Assembly: GCF_030159895.1 (NCBI RefSeq)
Contig: NZ_BSNI01000002.1
Location: 1,700,306 to 1,764,305 of the forward strand
Origin: Maritalea porphyrae
Lineage (GTDB): Bacteria > Pseudomonadota > Alphaproteobacteria > Rhizobiales > Devosiaceae
Reading direction: 5' to 3'
DNA length: 64,000 nt
Every line of letters begins with the position of its first letter. Position 1 is the first letter of the stretch. The notes beneath the pieces are model-generated. The model saw nothing but the letters and a program-made list of their open reading frames with translations, ran no database searches and was not told where the DNA came from. Positions 56,299 to 64,000 of this stretch are shown one piece after another. The translations under genes and the position numbers were made by a program.

Positions 56299-58188
56299 CT
56301 AACGCGCTTGTTGCGCCTGTTCTGCTTCTTCCAACGCCTCGACTTTATCCATCCAATCGGTTTCTGCCAATTCTATTTCTCGTTCGCACTGGGCGCGGTC
56401 TTTACCCAATTGCACAGCTTTGTCCGGGTCCTTCTGGAAAAGATCAGGGTCACTTAGTTGCTGATCTAGCTTTTCAAGTTTTTGATTCAGTTTAGAAATG
56501 GATGTTTCCAAGCCTTTGATTTCTTTGCGCAAAGGCGAAAGCTCGGCCCGGAGGGCGGCAGCCGCTTTGCGGTCAGCCTTTTTGTCGGCTGGGCTTTGGT
56601 CTTTTGTTTTGTCGCTTTTTTCTGACTTGTTGCCAATGATCGAGCGCTGATAGGTATCCAGATCGTAATCGCACACGGAAATGGTGCCATTTTCAGCGAT
56701 CCAAAGCTGATCCACAGTGGCTTCAATTAAGTGCCGGTCGTGCGAAATGATCAGCACCGCGCCTTCATATTCGTTTAGCGCTTGCACCAACGCATCGCGG
56801 CTATCAATGTCGAGGTGGTTGGTCGGCTCGTCCAAAATCAACATGTTTGGACCCGAAAATGTAATCAACCCCATCAAAAGACGCGCACGCTCACCACCAG
56901 ACAAGTTTTCGGCCAAAGTGTCCATGCGCGACGTGGAAAGTCCCATCTGTGCGACACGCGAACGGCGCTTAGCTTCGCTGTCATAAGGCATTAGCGGTTC
57001 AACATGCTCAAGTGGCGTCTGTTTTGGGTTCAGCTTGTCCATCTGGTGCTGTGCAAAGTGCGCCACCTCAAGCTTTCGCGCTTTGGTCAGGCGCCCATCC
57101 TGCAATTCCAACTCGTCTGCGAGCAATTTCGCAAAAGTCGATTTACCGTTTCCGTTGATCCCCACAAGAGCGATGCGATCTTCTGGGTCGATGCGTCCAT
57201 TGATATTGCTTAGGATGCGTGTATTGCCATAGCCAGTCGCGGCATCTTCAAGATCGATAAGTGGCGCAGACACCGCGCGTTTAGGCTGAGGAAAGCTAAA
57301 GGGCGACACATGCTCGTCAAACAAAGCGGAAACCGGTTTGATCTTTTCCATGCGTTTTAGACGCGACTGAGCCTGTTTGGCTTTGGTGGCTTTGGCACGG
57401 AAGCGCTCCACAAATTTTTGCATATGCTCGAGTTGTTCGAGCTGCTTTTCGCGCTGCTTGTTGTTCAACTCCATTTGCAGGCGACGATTGGCTTCGAACT
57501 GGTCATATTGGCCGCGATAAAATGTCAGGCCGCCGCGTTCCAAATGCACAATCGAATTCACCGCCTTGTTGAGCAAATCCCGATCGTGGCTGATCATGAA
57601 AACAGTGTAGGGGTAGTTCGCCAAATAGCGCTCTAGCCATAGTGTGCCCTCAAGGTCCAAATAGTTGGTCGGCTCATCCAATAACAAAAGATCGGGCTTT
57701 GAAAACAATACGCCAGCAAGCGACACGCGCATCCGCCAACCACCAGAAAGATTAGCACAAGGTTCGCCTTGCTTTTCGGTCGAAAAGCCAAGACCCTTTA
57801 GTACGGAACTGGCGCGCGCCTCCGCAGAATGGGATTCTATTTCCGCAAGACGAGTGTGGATTTCGCCAATCCGAAGCGGGTCGGTGGCTACTTCAGCTTC
57901 TTGCAACAAAGACAGTCGCTCTTTGTCGGCGCTTAAAACGATGTCCATCACACTATCGGACGTTGCGGGCGCTTCTTGCGCAACCGCGCCAATGCGCGCA
58001 CGTTGATGAATTTCAAAGTCACCACCATCTGCCGCGATTTCGCCCTGCAATATCTTAAACAGCGTGGTTTTGCCTGAGCCATTGCGCCCGACAAATCCTG
58101 CCTTGGCACCGGTGGGCAAAGTCAGCGTCGCGTTCTCAAAAAGCGTGCGACCTTCAATTAGATATGTCAGGTTTGTGATTTGCAGCAT
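56299..58188 (-). CDS. ABC-F family ATPase (Uup/EttA-like)
   Basis: This 629-residue soluble protein has two ABC domains (Walker A GRNGSGKTTL near residue 37 and GINGNGKSTF near 330; signatures LSGGWRMRVSLAG and LSGGERARLLMG), an interdomain linker and a C-terminal coiled coil (ALRAELSPLRKEIKGLE...). ABC-F proteins act on the ribosome E site and some protect against antibiotics or resolve stalls. ATG 58188 gives the standard MLQITNLTYLIEGRTLF start; a longer frame to 58218 adds nothing familiar. Confidence 0.9.
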   Translation of the reverse strand: MLQITNLTYLIEGRTLFENATLTLPTGAKAGFVGRNGSGKTTLFKILQGEIAADGGDFEIHQRARIGAVAQEAPATSDSVMDIVLSADKERLSLLQEAEVATDPLRIGEIHTRLAEIESHSAEARASSVLKGLGFSTEKQGEPCANLSGGWRMRVSLAGVLFSKPDLLLLDEPTNYLDLEGTLWLERYLANYPYTVFMISHDRDLLNKAVNSIVHLERGGLTFYRGQYDQFEANRRLQMELNNKQREKQLEQLEHMQKFVERFRAKATKAKQAQSRLKRMEKIKPVSALFDEHVSPFSFPQPKRAVSAPLIDLEDAATGYGNTRILSNINGRIDPEDRIALVGINGNGKSTFAKLLADELELQDGRLTKARKLEVAHFAQHQMDKLNPKQTPLEHVEPLMPYDSEAKRRSRVAQMGLSTSRMDTLAENLSGGERARLLMGLITFSGPNMLILDEPTNHLDIDSRDALVQALNEYEGAVLIISHDRHLIEATVDQLWIAENGTISVCDYDLDTYQRSIIGNKSEKSDKTKDQSPADKKADRKAAAALRAELSPLRKEIKGLETSISKLNQKLEKLDQQLSDPDLFQKDPDKAVQLGKDRAQCEREIELAETDWMDKVEALEEAEQAQQAR

Positions 58189-58371
58189 GGCGGCCAATTT
58201 GCTTGTTTTGCGGCACACGGCAAGAAACTAAGCGGAACAGTTCCAGACGTATGGCGAGAGTTCATTATGTTTGATTTTTGCGCTTTTACGTGAAGATAGG
58301 GGGTGTTGGCCATTGTTTTTCTGCCACAACCTCGCGAAAACAAAGGCATTTACCTGCGTGGGACCAAAGAT

Positions 58372-58812
58372 ATGAAAATTATACGCATCGCAACAGGGCT
58401 GGTGGTGCTCGCACTTTTGGTCGCACAGCTGGCTTGGAACGGTTCTGAGGAAAGTACGGGAATATCCCAGAATGATCGGGCAGATTTCAATCCAAATGAA
58501 GCGCCCAAAGAAGCCATTCAGCGCGCATGGCGCACTGCCGATAACACAGTGTTTTTGCAATATACCTATTCAGCGCCCAACCAATGTTGGCAAAACGGCA
58601 ACACCCAATCCTTGACTTTGCAAGATGACATGGCTGTGCTTACCATCGTCCCAAGCATAAAAGAAGCAATCTGCGCGCAGGTGCTAACGGCTCTAACTTA
58701 CGACCAAGCAATTGAGATTAAAAAGGAAATCGAGGTGCTTGCGGTCGTTGTTGAGCACCCGGAGGGTGGGCAGATCGAGCGAAACGAGCTTTGGATCGAA
58801 CCTAACGAATAG
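58372..58812 (+). CDS. Hypothetical membrane-anchored protein
   Basis: I do not recognise this 146-residue protein. It starts MKIIRIATGLVVLALLVAQLAW, a single N-terminal transmembrane helix or uncleaved signal, then a polar domain with two cysteines (NQCWQNG and EAICAQV), probably disulfide-bonded in the periplasm. ATG 58372 has GTGGGA upstream, while a longer open frame to 58303 does not look coding. It precedes ndk without obvious coupling. Confidence 0.6.
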   Translation: MKIIRIATGLVVLALLVAQLAWNGSEESTGISQNDRADFNPNEAPKEAIQRAWRTADNTVFLQYTYSAPNQCWQNGNTQSLTLQDDMAVLTIVPSIKEAICAQVLTALTYDQAIEIKKEIEVLAVVVEHPEGGQIERNELWIEPNE

Positions 58813-58919
58813 GCGATTGGAAATTTGCTTTGAAAATGAGGCATTCCAAGGGTTGTGTCTTGGCAAAAGTCAGCGTAAAACCGCCGCCAAATTCTTCCCC
58901 GAACCTTTAAGGACATAAA

Positions 58920-59342
58920 ATGGCTCTGGAACGCACATTTTCAATCATCAAGCCTGACGCAACAAAGCGTAACCTAACTGGCAAAATCGTCGCTAAATTT
59001 GAAGAGGCTGGCCTTCGTGTTGTTGCTTCAAAGCGCATTCACATGACAAAAGAGCAAGCTGAAGGCTTTTACGCTGTACACAAAGAACGTCCTTTCTTTG
59101 GTGAGCTTGTAGAATTCATGATTTCTGAGCCAGTTGTTGTTCAGGTTCTTGAAGGCGAAGACGCAATCGCGAAAAACCGCGAAGTTATGGGCGCAACAAA
59201 CCCAGCAGAAGCTGCCGACGGCACAATCCGCAAAGAATTCGCGCTTTCAATCGGTGAAAACTCTGTACACGGTTCAGATGCACCAGAGACAGCTGCTGAA
59301 GAAATCAAATACTTCTTCTCGGACGACGAGATCGTTGGCTAA
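58920..59342 (+). CDS. ndk: Nucleoside diphosphate kinase
   Basis: Ndk equilibrates nucleoside triphosphates by a phosphohistidine intermediate. The 140-residue protein has the family start [20 protein letters not shown] and the active-site His in [12 protein letters not shown] near residue 117. TAAGGA precedes the ATG. A terminator follows 28 bp after the stop. It complements the guaB, guaA and gmk genes in this window. Confidence 0.98.
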   Translation: MALERTFSIIKPDATKRNLTGKIVAKFEEAGLRVVASKRIHMTKEQAEGFYAVHKERPFFGELVEFMISEPVVVQVLEGEDAIAKNREVMGATNPAEAADGTIRKEFALSIGENSVHGSDAPETAAEEIKYFFSDDEIVG

Positions 59343-59370
59343 CTAGCCAAGGTATCTTGCAAAAATTTGT

Positions 59371-59405
59371 GGGGCTGCATTCCTTTGGGTTTGCAGCCCT
59401 TTTTT
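59371..59405 (+). terminator. Rho-independent terminator after ndk
   Basis: GGGCTGCA (59372-59379) pairs with TGCAGCCC (59392-59399) around 12 nt and is followed by T6. Confidence 0.85.
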
Positions 59406-59484
59406 ATGCGTCGTGCTTGACAAATCAAGCTTCAAATTGGCTCTATGGGCTTGTCGAAACCCAATTTGCCAACAGGCACCCCAA

Positions 59485-61575
59485 ATGAACAAACCAATCG
59501 TGCGCTCTGTTGAGCGTAGCGTGTGTCCGCACGACTGCCCATCCACCTGCGCGCTGGATGTCGAAATTCTTGATGACCACACAATTGGCCGGGTACGCGG
59601 GGCGAAAGACGACCCCTATACGGCAGGTGTGATTTGCGAAAAAGTGGCGCGGTATGCTGAGCGCGTGCACCACCCTAATCGCGTTACGCATCCATTGAAA
59701 CGAGTCGGTGCCAAGGGAGCGGGGCATTGGAAGCAAGTGAGCTGGGACGAAGCGCTAGATGATATTGCTGAGCGTTTTCTGCAAATAGAAAAAGAGCACG
59801 GCGCAGAAGCAATTTGGCCATATTTCTACGCCGGCACAATGGGACATGTGATGCGCGACGGCATCGAGCGACTGCGCAATGCAAAAAGCTACTCGCGCCA
59901 ATATGGCACTATTTGTTCCATGATTTCTTGGGCGGGGTTTGTTACCGGCACAGGCAAATTAATGGGCGTAAACCCAGAAGAAATGGCCAAATCCGATGTG
60001 GTGGTCATTTGGGGAACCAACCCGGTGCATACACAAGTCAATGTGATGACTCACGCCATGCGTGCCCGTAAAGAACGTGGCGCAAAGATTGTTGTGGTTG
60101 ATATATACAATACGGCAACCATGCAGCAGGCCGATTTGGGATTGATTTTGCGACCCGGCACTGATGGTGCCTTAGCCTGCGCGGTGATGCACATTCTCCT
60201 ACGCGACGGGCTCGCCGATCGTGAATATATGAGTAAATTCACAGACTTCAATCCAGAATTTGAATCTCATCTAGAAGATAAAACGCCAAAATGGGCTGCT
60301 CAAATCACCGGCCTAGCAGTTGAGCAAATTGAAGAGTTTGCCGCGCTCGTGGGGCAAAATCGCAAGAGCTATTTCCGGCTTGGTTATGGTTTCACCAGGC
60401 AACGCAATGGTGCGGTGGCAATGCATTCTGCTTTGTCTATTCCCGCGATGACCGGAGCTTGGATGGAAGAGGGCGGCGGCGCTTTCCATTCAAACTCAGG
60501 CACTTGGGCGCTTGATAAGACGGACCTTGAAGGTAAAGACTTGACCGATGGATCTGCGCGTTTGCTCGATATGTGCGAGATTGGGCCCATCCTTACCGGC
60601 GAGAAGCAAGCGCTCAAAGGTGGCGGTGCGGTTAAAGCACTTTTGATTCAGAACACCAATCCAATGGTTGTTGCGCCAGAGCAAGCTAAGGTCAAACAGG
60701 GCTTTGCTCGTGAAGATCTGTTTACGGTAGTGCATGAGCAATTCATGACAGAAACTGCCAAAATGGCGGACTATGTGTTGCCCGCCACCATGTTCTTAGA
60801 GCATAGCGACTATTATACGCGCGGTGGACACACGCGCATTTTATACGGCCCGAAACTGATTGAAGCGCCGGGTGAAGCAAAATCAAATCACTGGCTTTTT
60901 GCCCAATTGGCGCGACGGCTAGGCGTCAGTTCTGATGTGTTTGAAATGTCAGATGATGAGCTAATTGATCACACCTTTGTTAAATCCGACATCGGTTCGC
61001 TGTCTAATTTTGCGGAAACTCGGTTTGTTGATCGGGCGAATGCGCAAGACATTGCGCATTACCGTAGTGGATTTGCTTGGTCGGACGGTAAGTATAGGTT
61101 TGCCCCCAATTGGGAAGAAACACGTCAAACAAAAGGCGTCGAGTGGGTTTGCGATCCTTCAATTATGCCAAAATTTGCGGACCATTGGGATGTTAACGAA
61201 AAGTGCGATGAATTGCACCCATTCCGATTGGCAACGAGTCCAGCACGAGCTTTCTTGAACTCTTCGTTTAACGAAACCCCCGGGTCGCAAAAACGGGAGG
61301 GGCAGCCAAAGGCGTTGTTGCATCCACTAGACGCTGCACGACTACAAATTGGGAACGGCGATTGGATTCAAGTTGGCAACAAACGCGGGGAAGTGACTCT
61401 ATCCGCTGTGCTTTACGACGGAATCCAAACGAGCGTAATCATTGTTGAAGGGCTCCACAAGAACGATTCACATCCAGATAGTTCCGGAATTAACACGTTG
61501 ATCGGCTCGGATCCGGTGCCTCCGTTTGGTGGCGCTGCTTTTCATGACTGTGCGGTGTGGGTAAGTAGAAGCTAG
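59485..61575 (+). CDS. Molybdopterin oxidoreductase family protein
   Basis: This 696-residue protein of the DMSO-reductase superfamily has the N-terminal 4Fe-4S motif VCPHDCPSTCALDVEI plus a fourth Cys in GVICEKVARY. The central molybdopterin-binding domains contain VIWGTNPVHTQVN, and the C-terminal dinucleotide-binding domain (RLQIGNGDWIQVGNKRGEV) is present. There is no Tat signal, so it is probably cytosolic. The reaction cannot be assigned from sequence. I start at ATG 59485, with CAGGC upstream, since the frame beginning at 59413 runs through non-coding sequence. Confidence 0.85.
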   Translation: MNKPIVRSVERSVCPHDCPSTCALDVEILDDHTIGRVRGAKDDPYTAGVICEKVARYAERVHHPNRVTHPLKRVGAKGAGHWKQVSWDEALDDIAERFLQIEKEHGAEAIWPYFYAGTMGHVMRDGIERLRNAKSYSRQYGTICSMISWAGFVTGTGKLMGVNPEEMAKSDVVVIWGTNPVHTQVNVMTHAMRARKERGAKIVVVDIYNTATMQQADLGLILRPGTDGALACAVMHILLRDGLADREYMSKFTDFNPEFESHLEDKTPKWAAQITGLAVEQIEEFAALVGQNRKSYFRLGYGFTRQRNGAVAMHSALSIPAMTGAWMEEGGGAFHSNSGTWALDKTDLEGKDLTDGSARLLDMCEIGPILTGEKQALKGGGAVKALLIQNTNPMVVAPEQAKVKQGFAREDLFTVVHEQFMTETAKMADYVLPATMFLEHSDYYTRGGHTRILYGPKLIEAPGEAKSNHWLFAQLARRLGVSSDVFEMSDDELIDHTFVKSDIGSLSNFAETRFVDRANAQDIAHYRSGFAWSDGKYRFAPNWEETRQTKGVEWVCDPSIMPKFADHWDVNEKCDELHPFRLATSPARAFLNSSFNETPGSQKREGQPKALLHPLDAARLQIGNGDWIQVGNKRGEVTLSAVLYDGIQTSVIIVEGLHKNDSHPDSSGINTLIGSDPVPPFGGAAFHDCAVWVSRS

Positions 61576-61720
61576 TTAATTTGTATTCTCTATGCATTCC
61601 CAAACGGAATCGGCGGCCAGAAACCGCAGAAATTGGCAAAAACTAAGCAATTTCACTATTCACATTTTTGAATATGTATGGTTACTTTTGATTAACAATA
61701 ATCAAGGGAGGCGCTGTTCA

Positions 61721-62494
61721 GTGAAAAAGACGTCGCTTGCATTCGGCTGTTTGGCGACAGCATTGTTGATGTCAACCAGCGCATTTGGACAACAAGCCGT
61801 ATCGCAACCAAACGGAAAAATTGAGTTTGAGGGCGGCGGATACTTAAATCCGTTTGCGGGGCAATATGCAGCAGGTGTTTCCTTCGCTGCGCCGATGGGT
61901 GATCAGTTTGGTATTCAAGTTGATGCTGCAATTCACAACAGATCAAACTCTGTTACCACCGGCGGTGCAATTCACCTGTTTACACGCGACCCTGAAAGCT
62001 ATTTGGCAGGTGCCGCTGCTGGCTATGTAATGACCGATGCTGCGAAGCTGTTCGCAGTGGGCCCTGAGGTTGAGCTCTATGTCGATCAATTGACGCTGGA
62101 AGCTTGGGCAGGTTGGGCGAACGTTGACTATGTGTCGCCCTTCAGAACCGATGCGAGTGGATATTTTGCTTTGGCCGACATTGCGTACTATGCAACCGAC
62201 AATACGCGCCTCAGCGTTGGCGGCGGCACCATTTTGGGAACAGAGACCATCAACTTCACGGTCGAGCATTCGTTTGTAGAGTCTGCTTTGCCATTCTCAT
62301 TGACGGGTAAACTGGCTTGGGACGAGGGCTTTGGTACGCGGGCAACGGTTGGGTTCAAGTCCTACTTCGGCGACGAAGGTAAATCCTTGATCGATCGCCA
62401 CCGTCAGGATGACCCAAGAAATCTTGGCTTGGACATGTTCATCGGCACACTGCCTGCCGAATCTGAGCCTGAGTGCACCGAATGTGATGCATAG
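61721..62494 (+). CDS. Putative outer-membrane beta-barrel protein
   Basis: This 257-residue protein has a signal peptide (VKKTSLAFGCLATALLMSTSAFG, start GTG at 61721) and an alternating polar/aromatic pattern suggestive of beta strands (EFEGGGYLNPFAGQYAAGV; FALADIAYYATDNTRLSVGGG). The C terminus, ECTECDA, is odd for a barrel, which usually ends in an aromatic residue. GGGAGG lies 9 nt upstream of the GTG. I do not recognise the family. It is monocistronic, followed by a strong terminator. Confidence 0.6.
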   Translation: MKKTSLAFGCLATALLMSTSAFGQQAVSQPNGKIEFEGGGYLNPFAGQYAAGVSFAAPMGDQFGIQVDAAIHNRSNSVTTGGAIHLFTRDPESYLAGAAAGYVMTDAAKLFAVGPEVELYVDQLTLEAWAGWANVDYVSPFRTDASGYFALADIAYYATDNTRLSVGGGTILGTETINFTVEHSFVESALPFSLTGKLAWDEGFGTRATVGFKSYFGDEGKSLIDRHRQDDPRNLGLDMFIGTLPAESEPECTECDA

Positions 62495-62525
62495 CCAATA
62501 ATTTCCATTGCTAGATGCTTTGAAG

Positions 62526-62549
62526 CCCGGCCTTGTTGCCGGGTTTTTT
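62526..62549 (+). terminator. Rho-independent terminator after the barrel gene
   Basis: CCCGGC (62526-62531) pairs with GCCGGG (62538-62543) around 6 nt, followed by T6. Confidence 0.85.
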
Positions 62550-62551
62550 GT

Positions 62552-63319
62552 TTACGCGAAGTACGTTGTGTAGAAGAAATAGACGGTAAGCCCGAAACCA
62601 TAAACAACAACGAAGTTTCTGATCGACGATGCGGGCAATAAGTAGGAGAGCTTTGCTGCTGCAAACCCGCCAATTGTTGCGCCGATCAACGCAATTGTGC
62701 CCGCTTGCCACTCAATCGAGCCACTCATTGAAAAGCGTACGACCGCGGTAATTGACACTAGAAACGAGATGAGCAATTTAAGACCATTCATGGCATTTAA
62801 GTCTTGGTATCCGGCAAGGACTAAATAGGCCAGCAGGATTATGCCCAGTCCTGCATTGAAGAAGCCGCCATAAAAGCAAATAAGCGCTAAGAATACCGTC
62901 GTAACAATCGCGCCAGTACGTGCACCATTTTTGCTGGTTGTTCGGCGGTTCGCCATCCATTGATTGAACTGTCCACCAAAAGTAAAAGCAACTACCGCAA
63001 ATAACATCAACCAGGGGATTAGTCCTTCAAACTGCGCGTCTGAAACCCGCAGCAATGCTTCGGCACCCAAAAATCCAGCAACAAGTGCGATAATGGAATA
63101 GACAAGCAGTTTGTCCTTGTGACGCAAAATATCTTGCCAAAAGCCGATAGCGCCACTGCCATATCCTGGTAAACATGCATAAGTGTTGGTGGCATTGGCC
63201 ATGATTGGTGGCACGCCAACAAACAAAAGCGCTGGAAATATTACAAAAGAGCCACCGCCGGCCAAAGAATTCAGCGCGCCGGCCAAAAGGCCCGCGGCAA
63301 AGAGAATTAGTATTTCCAC
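62552..63319 (-). CDS. TSUP (TauE/SafE) family sulfite/organosulfur exporter
   Basis: This 255-residue protein has about seven or eight helices and the TSUP start LILFAAGLLAGALNSLAGGGSFVIFPALLF with the family glycine motif. TauE/SafE proteins export sulfite, sulfonates or sulfoacetate and similar anions; the true substrate is unknown. GTG 63319 is chosen because GAGG lies 8 nt upstream; an open frame to 63430 extends into the intergenic region. The terminator at 62526-62549 serves the opposing gene but could work in both directions. Confidence 0.85.
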   Translation of the reverse strand: MEILILFAAGLLAGALNSLAGGGSFVIFPALLFVGVPPIMANATNTYACLPGYGSGAIGFWQDILRHKDKLLVYSIIALVAGFLGAEALLRVSDAQFEGLIPWLMLFAVVAFTFGGQFNQWMANRRTTSKNGARTGAIVTTVFLALICFYGGFFNAGLGIILLAYLVLAGYQDLNAMNGLKLLISFLVSITAVVRFSMSGSIEWQAGTIALIGATIGGFAAAKLSYLLPASSIRNFVVVYGFGLTVYFFYTTYFA

Positions 63320-63489
63320 GTTTGTTGCCTCGTACGTGTATTTCGGCCCACAATAGCCCATCGTTCGCGTCCATAGATAGGACGAAGTTGTGACAAATCG
63401 TCCAAACACAAAAACGTGTCTATGCGTCACTTGAAGCTTTATCGTAATTGTACGATAAATAGACGAGTATTATTTGAAAAGGGTAGATT

Positions 63490-64000
63490 ATGTCCGCAAT
63501 TCAGACGCAGCCGATCGAGCTATATTATTGGCCAACCCCCAATGGCTTTAAGATCTCGATACTACTTGAAGAACTGGGTGTGCCTTACACATTGAAGTTG
63601 GTGAATATTGGTCGAGGCGAGCAGTTTGAGCCCGATTTTCTCAAGATTGCGCCGAATAATCGAATGCCTGCGATAATTGACCCTGAAGGTCCGGGCGGCA
63701 AGCCAATCTCTGTTTTCGAATCTGGCGCCATTATGAAATATCTGGGCGAGAAATTTGACAAGTTCTACCCCGCCGATTTGCGCCAACGGGTTGCCGTTGA
63801 TGAATGGCTGATGTGGCAAATGGGCGGCTTTGGCCCAATGCTCGGTCAAAACCACCATTTCGGCAAATATGCGCCAGAAAAGATTCCTTATGCAATCAAG
63901 CGATATGTCGACGAAGCCAACCGGCTATATGGCGTACTAAATCGTCGCCTTGAAGGCCGTGATTTTGTGGTTGATGACTATTCAATTGCGGACATGGCTA
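63490..64000 (+). CDS. Glutathione S-transferase family protein (partial, runs off the window)
   Basis: The gene starts at ATG 63490 behind GGGTAG and is cut by the window end after 170 codons. The product has the thioredoxin-fold N-terminal domain (ELYYWPTPNGFKISILLEELGVPYTLKLVNI) with the TPNGFK motif of the YghU/YfcG/Ure2p-like nu-class GSTs, and a following cis-Pro/glutathione-binding segment NRMPAIIDPEG plus FESGAIMKYL. It continues with the all-helical domain (QMGGFGPMLGQNHHF). Nu-class members have disulfide-bond oxidoreductase activity; detailed function cannot be told from half the gene. Confidence 0.85.
   Translation, partial: MSAIQTQPIELYYWPTPNGFKISILLEELGVPYTLKLVNIGRGEQFEPDFLKIAPNNRMPAIIDPEGPGGKPISVFESGAIMKYLGEKFDKFYPADLRQRVAVDEWLMWQMGGFGPMLGQNHHFGKYAPEKIPYAIKRYVDEANRLYGVLNRRLEGRDFVVDDYSIADMA

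Overview
This window is a chromosomal segment of an alphaproteobacterium, most likely a Hyphomicrobiales (Rhizobiales) member of moderate GC content. A marine Devosiaceae-type organism such as Maritalea is plausible, but that is inference from gene order and protein flavour, not a database match. The order rpsF-rpsR-rplI-dnaB-alr-radA-cvpA-purF-SDR, the run fabD-fabG-acpP-fabF-mltG-yicC-gmk, and the run lptF-lptG-lptD-surA-pdxA-ksgA are all arrangements known from that order. No rRNA, tRNA, CRISPR array, prophage or insertion sequence was recognised.

Layout. 1-5.7 kb: rlmE, a DHA2-type efflux pump, guaB, a MAPEG protein and an RsmB-type rRNA methyltransferase. 6-8.4 kb: a small membrane protein and an RhlE-type DEAD-box helicase. 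8.6-15.1 kb: an XRE-cupin regulator, GNAT, DMT transporter, guaA, aldo/keto reductase, SRPBCC, NnrU, a DksA-type zinc-finger protein and a HIT protein. 15.3-17.5 kb: a YfgM-like TPR protein and der. 17.5-25.5 kb is the most accessory-looking stretch: an exported unknown, an AlkD-like repair protein, a CtBP-type dehydrogenase, glyoxalase, a GntR regulator, two LysE exporters, a ComB-family phosphatase, a coupled 52-residue membrane microprotein and an SDR. 25.5-33.3 kb is the minus-strand purF to rpsF block. 33.6-34.9 kb holds an Imm11-like orphan immunity protein and a GNAT. 34.9-41.3 kb is fatty-acid synthesis, mltG, yicC and gmk. 41.7-49 kb is the minus-strand LPS-export and outer-membrane block ending in ksgA. 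49.2-64 kb: pepA, holC, a FadH-type enoate reductase, a PAS-GGDEF cyclase, a DUF4344 metallopeptidase with an ABC-F ATPase, ndk, a molybdopterin oxidoreductase, an outer-membrane-type barrel, a TSUP exporter and a glutathione transferase cut off by the window end.

How the genes work together. guaB and guaA supply GMP and gmk converts it to GDP. purF opens purine synthesis. fabD, fabG, acpP and fabF are the elongation core of fatty-acid synthesis, which feeds lipid A, and LptF, LptG and LptD move LPS to the outer membrane. rlmE, RsmB, ksgA, der, rpsF, rpsR, rplI and the DEAD-box helicase all serve the ribosome.

I found no convincing new multi-gene system. The better leads are small: a dispersed two-tier palindromic repeat family, a degenerate repeat cluster after guaA, a 20-bp-arm inverted repeat upstream of a LysE gene, the translationally coupled 52-residue microprotein, the orphan Imm11-like gene, and an unassigned terminated stretch between gmk and ksgA. 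Many starts were moved from the longest possible reading frame to an internal codon with a better ribosome binding site; each such choice is explained in its entry.
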